Program-made: the position numbers and the translations under genes
Shown: positions 1 to 6,336 of the stretch, in pieces
Position numbering within the stretch: the stretch's first letter is position 1
How the letters are laid out: each line of letters starts with the position of its first letter
The notes under the pieces: model-generated
The model's database searches: none
The model's input: the letters and a program-made list of their open reading frames with translations, nothing else
What the model was told of the DNA's origin: nothing
Source of the DNA: Acetobacteraceae bacterium
GTDB lineage: Bacteria > Pseudomonadota > Alphaproteobacteria > Acetobacterales > Acetobacteraceae
Length of the DNA: 10,497 nt
Direction of reading: 5' to 3'
Assembly (NCBI GenBank): GCA_947476855.1
Contig: CANJSR010000148.1
Span: 1-10,497, forward strand

Positions 1-949
1 GGAGGCGCGGGGCCTGACCAACGTGATCTGGGAACAGCGCTCGATCCTCGACCTACCCGGGTCCGACCTGGAGCCCTTCGACTACATCGACTGCTGCGGC
101 GTGCTGCACCATTTGCCCGACCCGGCCGCGGGGCTGCGGGCGCTGACCTCCGTCCTGGCCCCCGGCGGCGGCATGGGTCTGATGGTCTATGCCCCGCATG
201 GCCGCACCGGCGTCTACATGATCCAGGAGGCATTGCGCCTGCTCGCCCCACCCGATCGCCCGCCGGCCGAACGGCTGGATGTCGCGCGCCGGGTGATGAA
301 GCATCTGCCCAACACCGCCTGGCTCCGGAACAACCGCAACTTCGACGACCACGTGAACGGGGGCGACGCGGGGCTGTATGACCTGCTGCTGAACCCGCGC
401 GACCGGGCCTTCACCGTGCCCGACTTCCACGCCCTGCTGACGGACGCCGGCCTGTCCGTCGCCTGCTGGGTGGAGCCGATCCGCTACGACCCGATCCCCC
501 TGCTGCCCGACCCCCGCCTGCGCGCGCGGGTCGAGACGCTGGATCCCCTCGCCCGCGCCGCCCTGGCCGAGGCGCTGGCCGGCAACATGTCCGTCCATAT
601 CGTCTACGTCACCCGCGCCGGACAGGAACCCGCGCGCGCCGATCCGCTGGCCGATGACGCCGTGCCGATCTGCCGGGAGGTGACAGGCGAAACCCTGGCC
701 CGCAGCATCGGCGCCGACGGGACCATGATTCTGGGCGTCGACGGCCTCCGCATCCCCGTCCCCGTCCCGCCGCAGGCCGGGGCAATCATGCGCCTGATCG
801 ACGGACAGCGGACGGTGCGCCAGATCGGCGCCGAACTCGCCGGCCGCGGGATCAAGGAGGACGTGTTCCGCCGCGCCTGGCAGGCCACCTTCACGGCGAT
901 GGAGCGGGTGAACCGGGTGCTGCTCGCGCCGCCGCCCAGCGCCGGGTAA
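1..949 (+). CDS. Class I SAM-dependent methyltransferase with PqqD-like C-terminal module (5' truncated)
   Basis: The frame is open to the window edge (first whole codon at base 2), so the true start and the GxGxG SAM-binding motif lie upstream. The GTG at 23 is only an internal codon. Visible parts are the post-motif-I stretch NVIWEQRSILDL, the motif-IV-like FDYIDCCGVLHHLPDP and the LAPGGGMGLMVYAP strand/turn, which together are typical of class I methyltransferases. The last 80 or so residues (IPVPVPPQAGAIMRLIDGQR and on) look like a PqqD-type winged-helix module, whose usual signature is a LIDG.RTV.EI motif. The substrate cannot be told; the combination suggests a peptide or protein target, which is inference. 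Codon use is strongly GC3-biased and matches the neighbours. The stop (947-949) is 9 bp before the DAO oxidoreductase start, which suggests co-transcription. The methyltransferase family call is firm; the substrate and the PqqD-like label are tentative. Confidence 0.88.
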   Translation, partial: EARGLTNVIWEQRSILDLPGSDLEPFDYIDCCGVLHHLPDPAAGLRALTSVLAPGGGMGLMVYAPHGRTGVYMIQEALRLLAPPDRPPAERLDVARRVMKHLPNTAWLRNNRNFDDHVNGGDAGLYDLLLNPRDRAFTVPDFHALLTDAGLSVACWVEPIRYDPIPLLPDPRLRARVETLDPLARAALAEALAGNMSVHIVYVTRAGQEPARADPLADDAVPICREVTGETLARSIGADGTMILGVDGLRIPVPVPPQAGAIMRLIDGQRTVRQIGAELAGRGIKEDVFRRAWQATFTAMERVNRVLLAPPPSAG

Positions 950-958
950 TGTACCCCG

Positions 959-2239
959 ATGCGCGCCCCCCTGCCCCCAAGCCTGTATGCGGAGACCGCC
1001 CTGCCCGCCCCGGAGACCCCGGCGCTGGATGGCGACCGCCGCGTCTCGGTCGCGGTCATCGGCGGCGGCTATACCGGCCTGTCCACCGCGCTGCACCTGG
1101 CCGAGCGTGGCATCGATACGGTGGTGCTGGAGGCGCATGAGCCGGGCTGGGGCGCCTCGGGCCGCAATGGCGGGCAGGTCAATCCCGGGTTGAAACACGA
1201 TCCTGACCGGATTGAGAAGGACTTCGGCACCGACCTCGGCGGCCGGATGATCGCGCTGTCGGGCGGGGCGCCCGGCTTCGTCTTCACCCTGGTCCGCCAG
1301 CAGCAGATCGCCTGCGAGGCGATCCAGTCCGGCACCCTGCGTGTCGCCATGGAGCCGCGGACCATCGCCGGCCTGCGGACAACAGCCGAACAGTGGAACC
1401 GCAGGGGCGCCGGCCTCGTGCCGCTGCGGGACGAGGGGGCGGAGGCCTTCACCGGCACCGGGCGCTATGCCGCCGGCCTGCTCGATCCGCGCGGCGGGCA
1501 GTTGAACCCGCTCAGCTATGCCCGCGGCCTCGCCCGCGCCGCCATCGCCGCCGGCGCCCGGGTGCATGGTGGCACAAGGGTCACCCGCGCCCAGCGGGAC
1601 GGGACGACCTGGCGGCTCGACACGCCGACCGGAACCGTCCGGGCCGAGAAGATCGTCCTGGCCACCAACGGTTATACCGACGACCTCTGGACCGGGCTGC
1701 GGCGCGGCCATGTCCCGGTCTACTCGGCCATTGTCGCGACCGAACCGCTGCCCGAGGCGCTGGCCCGCCGGATCACGCCGCACCGTGCCTCGGTCTACGA
1801 AATGGGGGAGATCACGGTCTACTACCGGCTCGACCAGCAGGGCCGGCTGCTGATGGGCGGGCGCAGCGTGCAGCGGGAGGTCGGGCGGCCCGAGGACCTG
1901 CGCTATCTGATCGACTACGCGATCGAACTCTGGCCCGAACTGGCGAGGGTGGGCTGGACGCATGGATGGAGCGGCCAGATCGCCGCGACGACCGACCATT
2001 ACCCCCATGTCCACGAACCGCACGAAACGGTCCTGGCCTGCCTGGGCTATAACGGGCGCGGTGTGGCGATGAGTTCGGCGATGGGCCCGGAACTCGCCCG
2101 CCGGGTGGCCGAGGGTCCGACGGCCCGCTTCGACATGCCGGTCACGGGGATCAGGGAAATCCCGCTCCATGGCCTGTGGCGGCAGGCCGTCCAGGCCCGG
2201 GTGCTCTATGGCCGGATCAGGGACGCGTTCCGGCTTTAG
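959..2239 (+). CDS. FAD-dependent oxidoreductase, DAO family (gamma-glutamylputrescine oxidase / OrdL-like)
   Basis: This 426-residue protein has the family's normal length. It carries an N-terminal Rossmann FAD motif VIGGGYTGLSTALHLAE (G35, G36, G37, G40), with E58 ending the second strand for the FAD ribose. Next comes GWGASGRNGGQV (63-74), a hallmark of the PuuB/OrdL subgroup of D-amino-acid-oxidase-like flavoproteins. ATNGYTDDLW (235-244) and the C-terminal FAD contact GYNGRGVAMSSAMGP (363-377) follow in the expected order. Family members oxidise secondary or primary amines, for example gamma-glutamylputrescine or N-methylated amino acids, giving an aldehyde or imine and H2O2, in the cytoplasm. 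The exact substrate is not readable. The ATG at 959 is 9 bp after the methyltransferase stop; no good Shine-Dalgarno is seen, so translational coupling is plausible. The ATG at 949 is in another frame. The gene appears to be the last of a short operon. Confidence 0.92.
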   Translation: MRAPLPPSLYAETALPAPETPALDGDRRVSVAVIGGGYTGLSTALHLAERGIDTVVLEAHEPGWGASGRNGGQVNPGLKHDPDRIEKDFGTDLGGRMIALSGGAPGFVFTLVRQQQIACEAIQSGTLRVAMEPRTIAGLRTTAEQWNRRGAGLVPLRDEGAEAFTGTGRYAAGLLDPRGGQLNPLSYARGLARAAIAAGARVHGGTRVTRAQRDGTTWRLDTPTGTVRAEKIVLATNGYTDDLWTGLRRGHVPVYSAIVATEPLPEALARRITPHRASVYEMGEITVYYRLDQQGRLLMGGRSVQREVGRPEDLRYLIDYAIELWPELARVGWTHGWSGQIAATTDHYPHVHEPHETVLACLGYNGRGVAMSSAMGPELARRVAEGPTARFDMPVTGIREIPLHGLWRQAVQARVLYGRIRDAFRL

Positions 2240-2314
2240 GAGCCGCCGGGCAAGCACACGTTACTATCGGACGGCGCCTTCCGTCCTGGCCGCGCCCGAA
2301 CCGGCCATCGCCAA

Positions 2315-2335
2315 GGACACCGTCGATGGTGTTTT
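2315..2335 (+). terminator. Weak intrinsic-terminator candidate after the DAO gene
   Basis: ACACC (2317-2321) and GGTGT (2328-2332) form a short stem. It may be extended inward by a G-T pair around a TCGA loop and outward by G-T pairs, and it is followed by TTT. It lies 78 bp after the stop at 2239. The stem is weak, so this is only a candidate. Confidence 0.3.
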
Positions 2336-2366
2336 CGCATGATTTCGGGCAACTGCGTGCTTGGCG

Positions 2367-2389
2367 ATGGGCGGGTCAAGCCCGCCCAT
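2367..2389. repeat. REP-like intergenic palindrome
   Basis: ATGGGCGGG (2367-2375) and CCCGCCCAT (2381-2389) are a perfect 9-bp inverted repeat around TCAAG. The pattern of a G/C-rich stem around a TCAAG/CTTGA core followed by GACG resembles the dispersed REP-type palindromes common in alphaproteobacterial intergenic regions. It sits between two convergent genes (959-2239 plus, 2420-2674 minus), where it could also end transcription from either side, although neither side has a U-tract. Copy number elsewhere in the genome cannot be seen from this window. Confidence 0.55.
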
Positions 2390-2419
2390 GACGCAAAGCG
2401 GACAAGCGCGACTGCCCTG

Positions 2420-2674
2420 TCAGGAACCACCGCCACCGAACGCATTGAACGTGATCATCGTATAGGTGTCCCGCACACCGGGGATCGTCTGGATCCGGCT
2501 GGTCACGAACAGGCCGGTATCCTGCCCGTCCTCCAGATAGAATTTCCCGAGCAGGTCATACTGGCCGGAGGTCGAAAACAGCTCCGACATCTCCTCCACC
2601 TCATCCCCCACCATCCGCGCGACATCATAGGCTCGGCCCATCTCGCACTTGATCTGCACAAAGACCGCTCGCAT
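2420..2674 (-). CDS. Stand-alone Lrp/AsnC ligand-binding (RAM) domain protein
   Basis: This 84-residue protein begins MRAVFVQIKCEMGRAYDVAR and contains STSGQYDLLGKFYLEDG (34-50) and RIQTIPGVRDTYTMITFNAF (60-79). These match the beta-alpha-beta RAM domain of Lrp/AsnC regulators, without the N-terminal DNA-binding HTH. Such single-domain proteins of about 80 residues are conserved in Alphaproteobacteria. Known RAM domains bind amino acids and form dimers or octamers, so this one may bind an effector or assemble with a full-length Lrp; that is inference. The start at 2674 is set by the RBS AGGAGGGACG directly before the ATG; a longer open frame to 2803 is arginine/serine-rich and without family similarity. 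The protein ends in an unusual FGGGGS tail. It lies 52 bp downstream of the small HTH-like gene on the same strand, possibly in one transcript. Confidence 0.87.
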   Translation of the reverse strand: MRAVFVQIKCEMGRAYDVARMVGDEVEEMSELFSTSGQYDLLGKFYLEDGQDTGLFVTSRIQTIPGVRDTYTMITFNAFGGGGS

Positions 2675-2726
2675 CCGTCCCTCCTGTCCGCCGGCGCAAG
2701 TTACCACCGACGGACGAAGGCTGGAA

Positions 2727-3011
2727 CTACCAGGCGCCGAACTCCACCGGCAGCGGATCAGGCTCCAGCAGCACCGCGATGCCATAGATGGCGACCGCGA
2801 CACGGGAAAGCATGTCCGGCAGACGCGGCCAGGACGGCAGCGGCCCGTCGCGGAGGAAGCGGTTCCAGGCCCTCAGGTCCGGCTCGGACAGCGCCAGCAG
2901 ACGGCATTGGTCGTCGACCGTCAGGTGGCATTGGGACCCCATGGCGCCAAACAACTGAAGCTGGTCGCGCGCCAGGGTGTCTTCGCATCCGAGTGTCAGG
3001 CCAGGTACCAT
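2727..3011 (-). CDS. Small hypothetical protein with HTH-like segment
   Basis: This is a 94-residue protein I do not recognise with certainty. Residues about 30-56 (LTVDDQCRLLALSEPDLRAW followed by a helix) have the spacing of a helix-turn-helix, reminiscent of the N-terminal part of Xre/MbcA/ParS-type antitoxin proteins. A hydrophobic helix (VAVAIYGIAVLL, 71-82) follows near the C-terminus. No toxin gene is next to it. A clear RBS, GGGAGGGCTTGA, precedes the ATG at 3011, and the composition is protein-like, unlike the overlapping arginine/proline-rich frame at 2758-3042. Upstream lies a 245-bp less GC-rich spacer with an FNR-like palindrome centred 88 bp before the ATG. The downstream gene is the RAM-domain protein, 52 bp away. 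That the gene is real is likely; the DNA-binding role is tentative. Confidence 0.62.
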   Translation of the reverse strand: MVPGLTLGCEDTLARDQLQLFGAMGSQCHLTVDDQCRLLALSEPDLRAWNRFLRDGPLPSWPRLPDMLSRVAVAIYGIAVLLEPDPLPVEFGAW

Positions 3012-3093
3012 TCAAGCCCTCCCGCCCCGCAAGGGGTCGCAACAGCCACGACCAGGAAAAGACCCCGGTCGTTTCCAGATACGGGACGCTTCG

Positions 3094-3105
3094 TGATCCG
3101 GATCA
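3094..3105. promoter_or_regulatory. FNR/FixK-like palindrome upstream of 2727-3011
   Basis: TGATCCGGATCA is a perfect 12-bp palindrome matching the core of the FNR/FixK box (TTGAT-N4-ATCAA) at TGAT-N4-ATCA. The outer T and A are replaced by G and T. Its centre (3099.5) is 88 bp upstream of the minus-strand ATG at 3011. A class II activator site at -41.5 would put the transcription start near 3058, leaving a 47-nt leader. No convincing -10 was found there, so this remains a candidate. Confidence 0.35.
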
Positions 3106-3222
3106 TTCCCCGGACCGACACGTCCGCATCGGCTATACTTCAATGATGGGGATTCTGATCGGCGGTGTGAAGCCCTAAACGACAAAAACCGTTCTGAGTA
3201 CAACTGCTTAGAAGTAACCCTT

Positions 3223-3234
3223 CCTACCGGTAGG
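3223..3234. promoter_or_regulatory. TetR-type operator candidate
   Basis: CCTACCGGTAGG is a perfect 12-bp palindrome in the AT-richer spacer between the SDR stop (3257) and the HTH-like gene (start 3011). CTACCGGTAG-type palindromes are common operators of TetR-family regulators. No TetR gene is in the window, and no gene starts close to it, so the target promoter is unclear. It could regulate leftward transcription or be a relic. Confidence 0.3.
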
Positions 3235-3256
3235 TAAATACGGAGAGCAGTACGCC

Positions 3257-4018
3257 CTACAGTGTTAACCCCCCGTCCACCGTGATCGTCTGCCCGGTTA
3301 CCATCGCCGCCCCGAAGCCCAGGAACAGTACGACCTCGGCCAGGTCATCCGTCGTGCAGCGGCGTTTCAGCAGCGCCTTTTCGATGGATTGCTGGCGTTC
3401 CTCGTTGGTCCATTCCACCATCCAGGAACTGTCCACCGCGCCGGGGGCGATGGCGTTCACCCGTACCTCGGGCGCCAGCGCGCGGGCGAGGTTCTGGGTC
3501 AGGCTGACGACGCCCGCCTTGGTCGCGCCATAGGCGAGGCTGCTGCCCGCCCGCCCCAGCCCGGCGATGGAGGCGGTGGAGACGATCGCCCCGTGCGACG
3601 CCTTCAGCGCCGGCGCGGCGGCCTTGGCGCAGCGGAACACGCCGATCAGGTTCACGGCGATCAGTTGCTGCCAAAGCTCCTCGGTGATCCGGTCGAGGTC
3701 GGCGGGCGGAATGCGCCGGCTGGTCCCGGGCGTGCCAGCATTGGCGAACAGCAGGTCGAGCCGGCCCAGATCGGCCACCGCCTTTTGCACCATCCGCGGC
3801 GCGTCGTCCGGGTCGCCCACGTTGCCGGGCGCCATGATCGCCTTGCCGCCGGCGTCGATCAGCTTGTCGACGGCTTCCGGTCCGCGCGGGTCATCGGCCA
3901 GGAAGTTGACCGCGACGGTGCAGCCGAACTTCGCCAGCATCTGGCAGGTGGCGAAGCCAATGCCCGAGGCACCGCCGGTCACGAGGGCCGTCTTCCCGGC
4001 CAGGTCGTAGCTGATCAT
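3257..4018 (-). CDS. Short-chain dehydrogenase/reductase (classical SDR, FabG-like)
   Basis: This is a 253-residue classical SDR of normal length. The cofactor motif TGGASGIG is at 14-21, the NAG motif at 93-95, structural N123 in VNLIG, catalytic S150 in STASIAG, and Y163/K167 in YGATK. IAPGAV (190-195) and the terminal VTGQTITVDGG (240-250) are typical of the C-terminal family signature. It would catalyse NAD(P)-dependent oxidation or reduction of a hydroxyl/keto substrate in the cytoplasm. The substrate is unknown, and FabG-like sequence does not imply fatty-acid synthesis. The ATG at 4018 is preceded by TGGAGGGAAC, a good RBS. An inverted repeat lies immediately upstream, and the gene is divergent from the glycosyltransferase at 4476. 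It appears monocistronic. The family call is firm. Confidence 0.94.
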   Translation of the reverse strand: MISYDLAGKTALVTGGASGIGFATCQMLAKFGCTVAVNFLADDPRGPEAVDKLIDAGGKAIMAPGNVGDPDDAPRMVQKAVADLGRLDLLFANAGTPGTSRRIPPADLDRITEELWQQLIAVNLIGVFRCAKAAAPALKASHGAIVSTASIAGLGRAGSSLAYGATKAGVVSLTQNLARALAPEVRVNAIAPGAVDSSWMVEWTNEERQQSIEKALLKRRCTTDDLAEVVLFLGFGAAMVTGQTITVDGGLTL

Positions 4019-4031
4019 GTTCCCTCCATCA

Positions 4032-4047
4032 GTCCGATTGTTCGGAC
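4032..4047 (-). promoter_or_regulatory. Operator candidate in the SDR leader
   Basis: GTCCGA (4032-4037) and TCGGAC (4042-4047) form a perfect inverted repeat with a TTGT spacer. It ends 13 nt upstream of the SDR ATG, next to its RBS. The position just downstream of the proposed SDR promoter suits a repressor site. As RNA it would form a small hairpin that could alternatively act on translation. The cognate regulator is not in the window. Confidence 0.42.
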
Positions 4048-4057
4048 GCCCGTTTGA

Positions 4058-4086
4058 ATTCCAGCAGCCCGCGGTCGCGATTACAA
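4058..4086 (-). promoter_or_regulatory. Sigma70-like promoter candidate for the SDR gene
   Basis: On the minus strand TTGTAA (4086-4081) and TGGAAT (4063-4058) are separated by exactly 17 bp. Each matches its consensus hexamer at 4 of 6 positions. Transcription would start near 4051, just before the 4032-4047 inverted repeat. Support is positional only. Confidence 0.33.
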
Positions 4087-4248
4087 AACGGCGGTCGGGC
4101 CAGCAGTCGGCCCGGTCGAGGGGAGTATGGTACGGGGGTCACCGAGCGGGCAAGGAAGGGGGGGTCTCCCCGGACTGCGAGTGCAACCCGCCGATACCGC
4201 GGGCGCCCGGTCCTGAAGGCCGGCGTCATGGCGTTCGCCGCGGCATCA
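4087..4248. other. Non-coding part of the SDR/glycosyltransferase divergent region
   Basis: I see no credible gene here. The stretch is G-rich on the plus strand, with tracts at 4134-4138, 4148-4150 and a run of seven G at 4158-4164. Open frames through it are short, arginine-rich and lack a ribosome binding site. It separates the SDR promoter from the long inverted repeat. Confidence 0.5.
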
Positions 4249-4364
4249 GCCACGGATGCACACAGATGAACACGGATCGGGGTATGGCCGCCCGGTGCGT
4301 CCGCGCCCAGCGCGCCTGGCGGTTTCCCCAGAGCCATCCGTGTTCATCTGTGTATATCCGTGGC
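4249..4364. repeat. Long inverted repeat (29-nt arms, 58-nt loop), dispersed-repeat type
   Basis: The left arm (4249-4277, beginning GCCACGGATGCACACAGATG) and right arm (4336-4364) are reverse complements at 27 of 29 positions; the two mismatches are adjacent. The loop continues the fold: GGGG 4279-4282 with CCCC 4326-4329, CCGCC 4288-4292 with GGCGG 4318-4322, and GCGC 4303-4306 with GCGC 4310-4313. The arms contain the direct submotif CACGGAT at both ends of each arm. From memory, an ATCCGTGTTCATCTGTG-type sequence recurs in the intergenic regions of many unrelated bacteria. Its origin (MITE-like or an RNA hairpin) is unknown. No transposase is nearby. Confidence 0.72.
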
Positions 4365-4475
4365 GAAAGTCCTTTTCCTCGCAAACGCGGGCGTCATCGG
4401 CGCCAGGACGGCCTGTTAACCAAATCTCAACTCTTCCGCCGGTAGAACGCGGGACACACTGCCTCCGGTCGCCCC
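4365..4475. other. Leader region of the glycosyltransferase gene
   Basis: This 111-bp stretch after the inverted repeat should hold the glycosyltransferase promoter, but I find no hexamer pair at good spacing. There is also no Shine-Dalgarno in the last 20 bases before the ATG at 4476. The leader is pyrimidine-rich. Confidence 0.35.
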
Positions 4476-5417
4476 ATGCGGATCGCCATCATCACCCCCG
4501 CCTTCAACGTCGCTCCCTATATCGAGACCGCCATCCGGTCCGTCCTCGCGCAAACCCACCGCGACTGGACCATGGTGGTCGTCGACGACGGCTCCTCCGA
4601 CGCCACCGCCGCCCTGGCCCGTACCACCACCGACGACCCCCGCCTCCGCCTCCTCCTCCAACCCCACCAGGGCGTCTCGGCGGCTCGGCAGGCCGGGCTA
4701 CGGGGGACGGATGCCGAGGCGGTGCTCTGCCTCGACGCCGATGACTGGCTGGCGCCCACGGCGCTGGAACGCCTTGCCGACGCGCTGGCCGCCGCGCCGG
4801 AAGCCGTGGCGGCCGTTGGCGCCTACGCCCGAGTGACCCCAGAGGGCGTCACGGGCCGGACCGTGGTGCCCGCCGGAGGCGACCTGCTGCAGCCCTTGCT
4901 GGTCCGCAACCGCTTCATCAATGGCGGCCATGTCCTGGTGCGGCGGACCGCGATGGAGGCCGCCGGCCCCTTCCGCGCCGACCTGGCGTTCGGCGAGGAC
5001 TGGGAATTCTGGTGCCGCCTGGCCCAACACGGCTACTTCGTCCCCCTGCCCGATCCCGCGCCCGTGCTGTTCGCACTGAACCGGCCGCAGGGGGCCTATC
5101 GGCGGCTGGCCGGCGATCCTGGGGCGATGACGCGCTGCCTCGATGCGATCCACGGCAACCCGGCATTGGCGGACTGGTTGGACCCGCCCACCCGCGCCCA
5201 CCTGCGCCGGCAGGCGGACGCCGAGGCATTCTGGATCCTCGGCCGAGAGATGACCCGACACGGCGCCGGCCGGCAGGCCCATGCCTGGATATGGCGTTCG
5301 CTTCGGGCCAGGCCCCGGCTTCGCGCCGCGGCCCGCCTGCTGGTCGCCCATGCGGCACCCTGGCTGCCCGGTGCCTGGCGCGGCCCGTTCCGGCCGTACC
5401 AGGTGGACAGTCCCTGA
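4476..5417 (+). CDS. Glycosyltransferase family 2 (GT-A fold)
   Basis: This is a 313-residue GT2 enzyme. It starts MRIAIITPAFNVAPYIETAI, the usual first strand and helix. VVDDGSSD (35-42) binds the nucleotide, LDADDW (86-91) supplies the metal-binding DxD, and GEDWEFW (173-179) is the ED-type catalytic-base region. Residues from about 215 to the end are alanine/arginine-rich with no transmembrane helix, so it is probably a cytoplasmic or membrane-associated enzyme. It would transfer a sugar from a nucleotide sugar to a glycan, lipid or protein acceptor that cannot be predicted. The ATG at 4476 has no clear RBS, but the conserved N-terminal strand begins right there. There are no other glycan genes in the window, so it looks like an isolated gene. 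It is convergent with the lactonase-like gene, 19 bp away. Confidence 0.92.
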   Translation: MRIAIITPAFNVAPYIETAIRSVLAQTHRDWTMVVVDDGSSDATAALARTTTDDPRLRLLLQPHQGVSAARQAGLRGTDAEAVLCLDADDWLAPTALERLADALAAAPEAVAAVGAYARVTPEGVTGRTVVPAGGDLLQPLLVRNRFINGGHVLVRRTAMEAAGPFRADLAFGEDWEFWCRLAQHGYFVPLPDPAPVLFALNRPQGAYRRLAGDPGAMTRCLDAIHGNPALADWLDPPTRAHLRRQADAEAFWILGREMTRHGAGRQAHAWIWRSLRARPRLRAAARLLVAHAAPWLPGAWRGPFRPYQVDSP

Positions 5418-5441
5418 CGGGCGGCCGCCGAAGCGGTCAGG
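5413..5441. terminator. Bidirectional hairpin spanning both convergent stop codons
   Basis: CCTGAC (5413-5418) and GTCAGG (5436-5441) form a stem with a GC-rich interior. The plus-strand stop TGA (5415-5417) and the minus-strand stop (5437-5439) both lie within the stem arms. Neither side has a U-tract, so termination would need another factor, or the match is partly coincidental. Confidence 0.33.
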
Positions 5442-6240
5442 CGATCGGCGGCAGGTCCAGCCGGACGATCTCCGGGTTGCCGTTCAGCGGCGGGAAACGC
5501 TTCAGGATCAGGGGGTCATGGCCGGGGATCACGTGATCCTCCCCATCCGCCAGGCCGTTGATGATGTCGAAGCCCTTCAGCATCCGCTCCACGTTCACCA
5601 CCACCGGGAAGGGGTTGCGGCGGCGGATATTGCGCCACAGATGGGACGCGTCGCCCGCCAGCATCACCCAGCCCCGCGCGGTCGGCACGCGGATCGCCTG
5701 GATGCCGCCCGAGTGCCCGCCGATCAGATGCAGCGTGATGCCCGGCGCGACCTCGACCGTGCCCTCATGCACCTTCATCCGGTCGGCGTAGAGCGCGGCA
5801 ATCGCGCTTTGCACGTCCTGCACGTCGAAGGGGCGGCGCAGGAAGGGTTCGCACATGCAGGGGCCGGTGCAGTACGACATCTCGGCGGCCTGGATGTGGA
5901 ACATCGCCTTCGGGAAGTATTCCATCCCGCCGGCGTGATCCCAGTGCATGTGGGTCAGGATCACGTCCTTGACCTCGGTCGGGTCGATACCGGCATCCAA
6001 CAGCGCCTGCGCCGGGGTCCGCATGACCGCCCGCCCGCGGCGCTTGGCCGATTCGAGGTTGAAGCCGGTGTCCATGACGATGGTGCGGCCGTTGCCGCGG
6101 ATCGCGAAGATGTAGAAGTCCAGCGGATCGGGTGCGGCGTGATCATCCGGGATCATGAAGTTCTGGAACTGCATGCGCCCATCGAAGGTGCCGTAGCGCA
6201 GGGCCAGGATTTCGTAGGTGATACCAGGCGTGGCGGCCAT
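5437..6240 (-). CDS. Metallo-beta-lactamase-fold hydrolase, N-acyl-homoserine-lactonase type
   Basis: This is a 267-residue MBL-fold protein. The zinc motif HMHWDH is at 97-102 (H97, H99, D101, H102), with further ligands H176 (GGHSGG), D197 (GDAS) and H241 (PGHD). The 21- and 44-residue gaps between the last three ligands are close to those in AiiA-type AHL lactonases, so a two-zinc site is expected. VMDTGFNLE (55-63) is the usual first zinc-side loop. The reaction would be hydrolysis of a lactone, possibly an acyl-homoserine lactone (quorum quenching), in the cytoplasm; no signal peptide is seen. The position of AiiA's active-site Tyr194 is held by H200 (GDASHLW), so AHL specificity is not secure. 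The RBS GGGAGAG precedes the ATG at 6240. The upstream same-strand gene ends at 6337, 96 bp away. No luxI or luxR homologue is present. Confidence 0.88.
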   Translation of the reverse strand: MAATPGITYEILALRYGTFDGRMQFQNFMIPDDHAAPDPLDFYIFAIRGNGRTIVMDTGFNLESAKRRGRAVMRTPAQALLDAGIDPTEVKDVILTHMHWDHAGGMEYFPKAMFHIQAAEMSYCTGPCMCEPFLRRPFDVQDVQSAIAALYADRMKVHEGTVEVAPGITLHLIGGHSGGIQAIRVPTARGWVMLAGDASHLWRNIRRRNPFPVVVNVERMLKGFDIINGLADGEDHVIPGHDPLILKRFPPLNGNPEIVRLDLPPIA

Positions 6241-6336
6241 CGTCGTTTCTCTCCCGTTCGATCGGCACCGGACGGGCGCCGACTCTCAGCCGCCACGGCA
6301 TACCAAGCCCGGCCCGCCCCGCCTACCGCCGCCGCA

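Noticed and set aside
53..2257. A 734-codon open frame on the minus strand.
   Set aside because: It is antisense to the methyltransferase and DAO genes, both clear by motif. Its translation is Gly/Arg/Ala/Pro/His-rich with no domain, the usual mirror of GC3-rich coding sequence.
2727..3011. A toxin-antitoxin module built on the HTH-like orphan.
   Set aside because: No RES, HipA or RelE-like partner lies beside it; the downstream gene is a RAM-domain protein.
3389..4057. A 222-codon plus-strand open frame.
   Set aside because: It is antisense to the well-supported SDR gene and has no recognisable domain.
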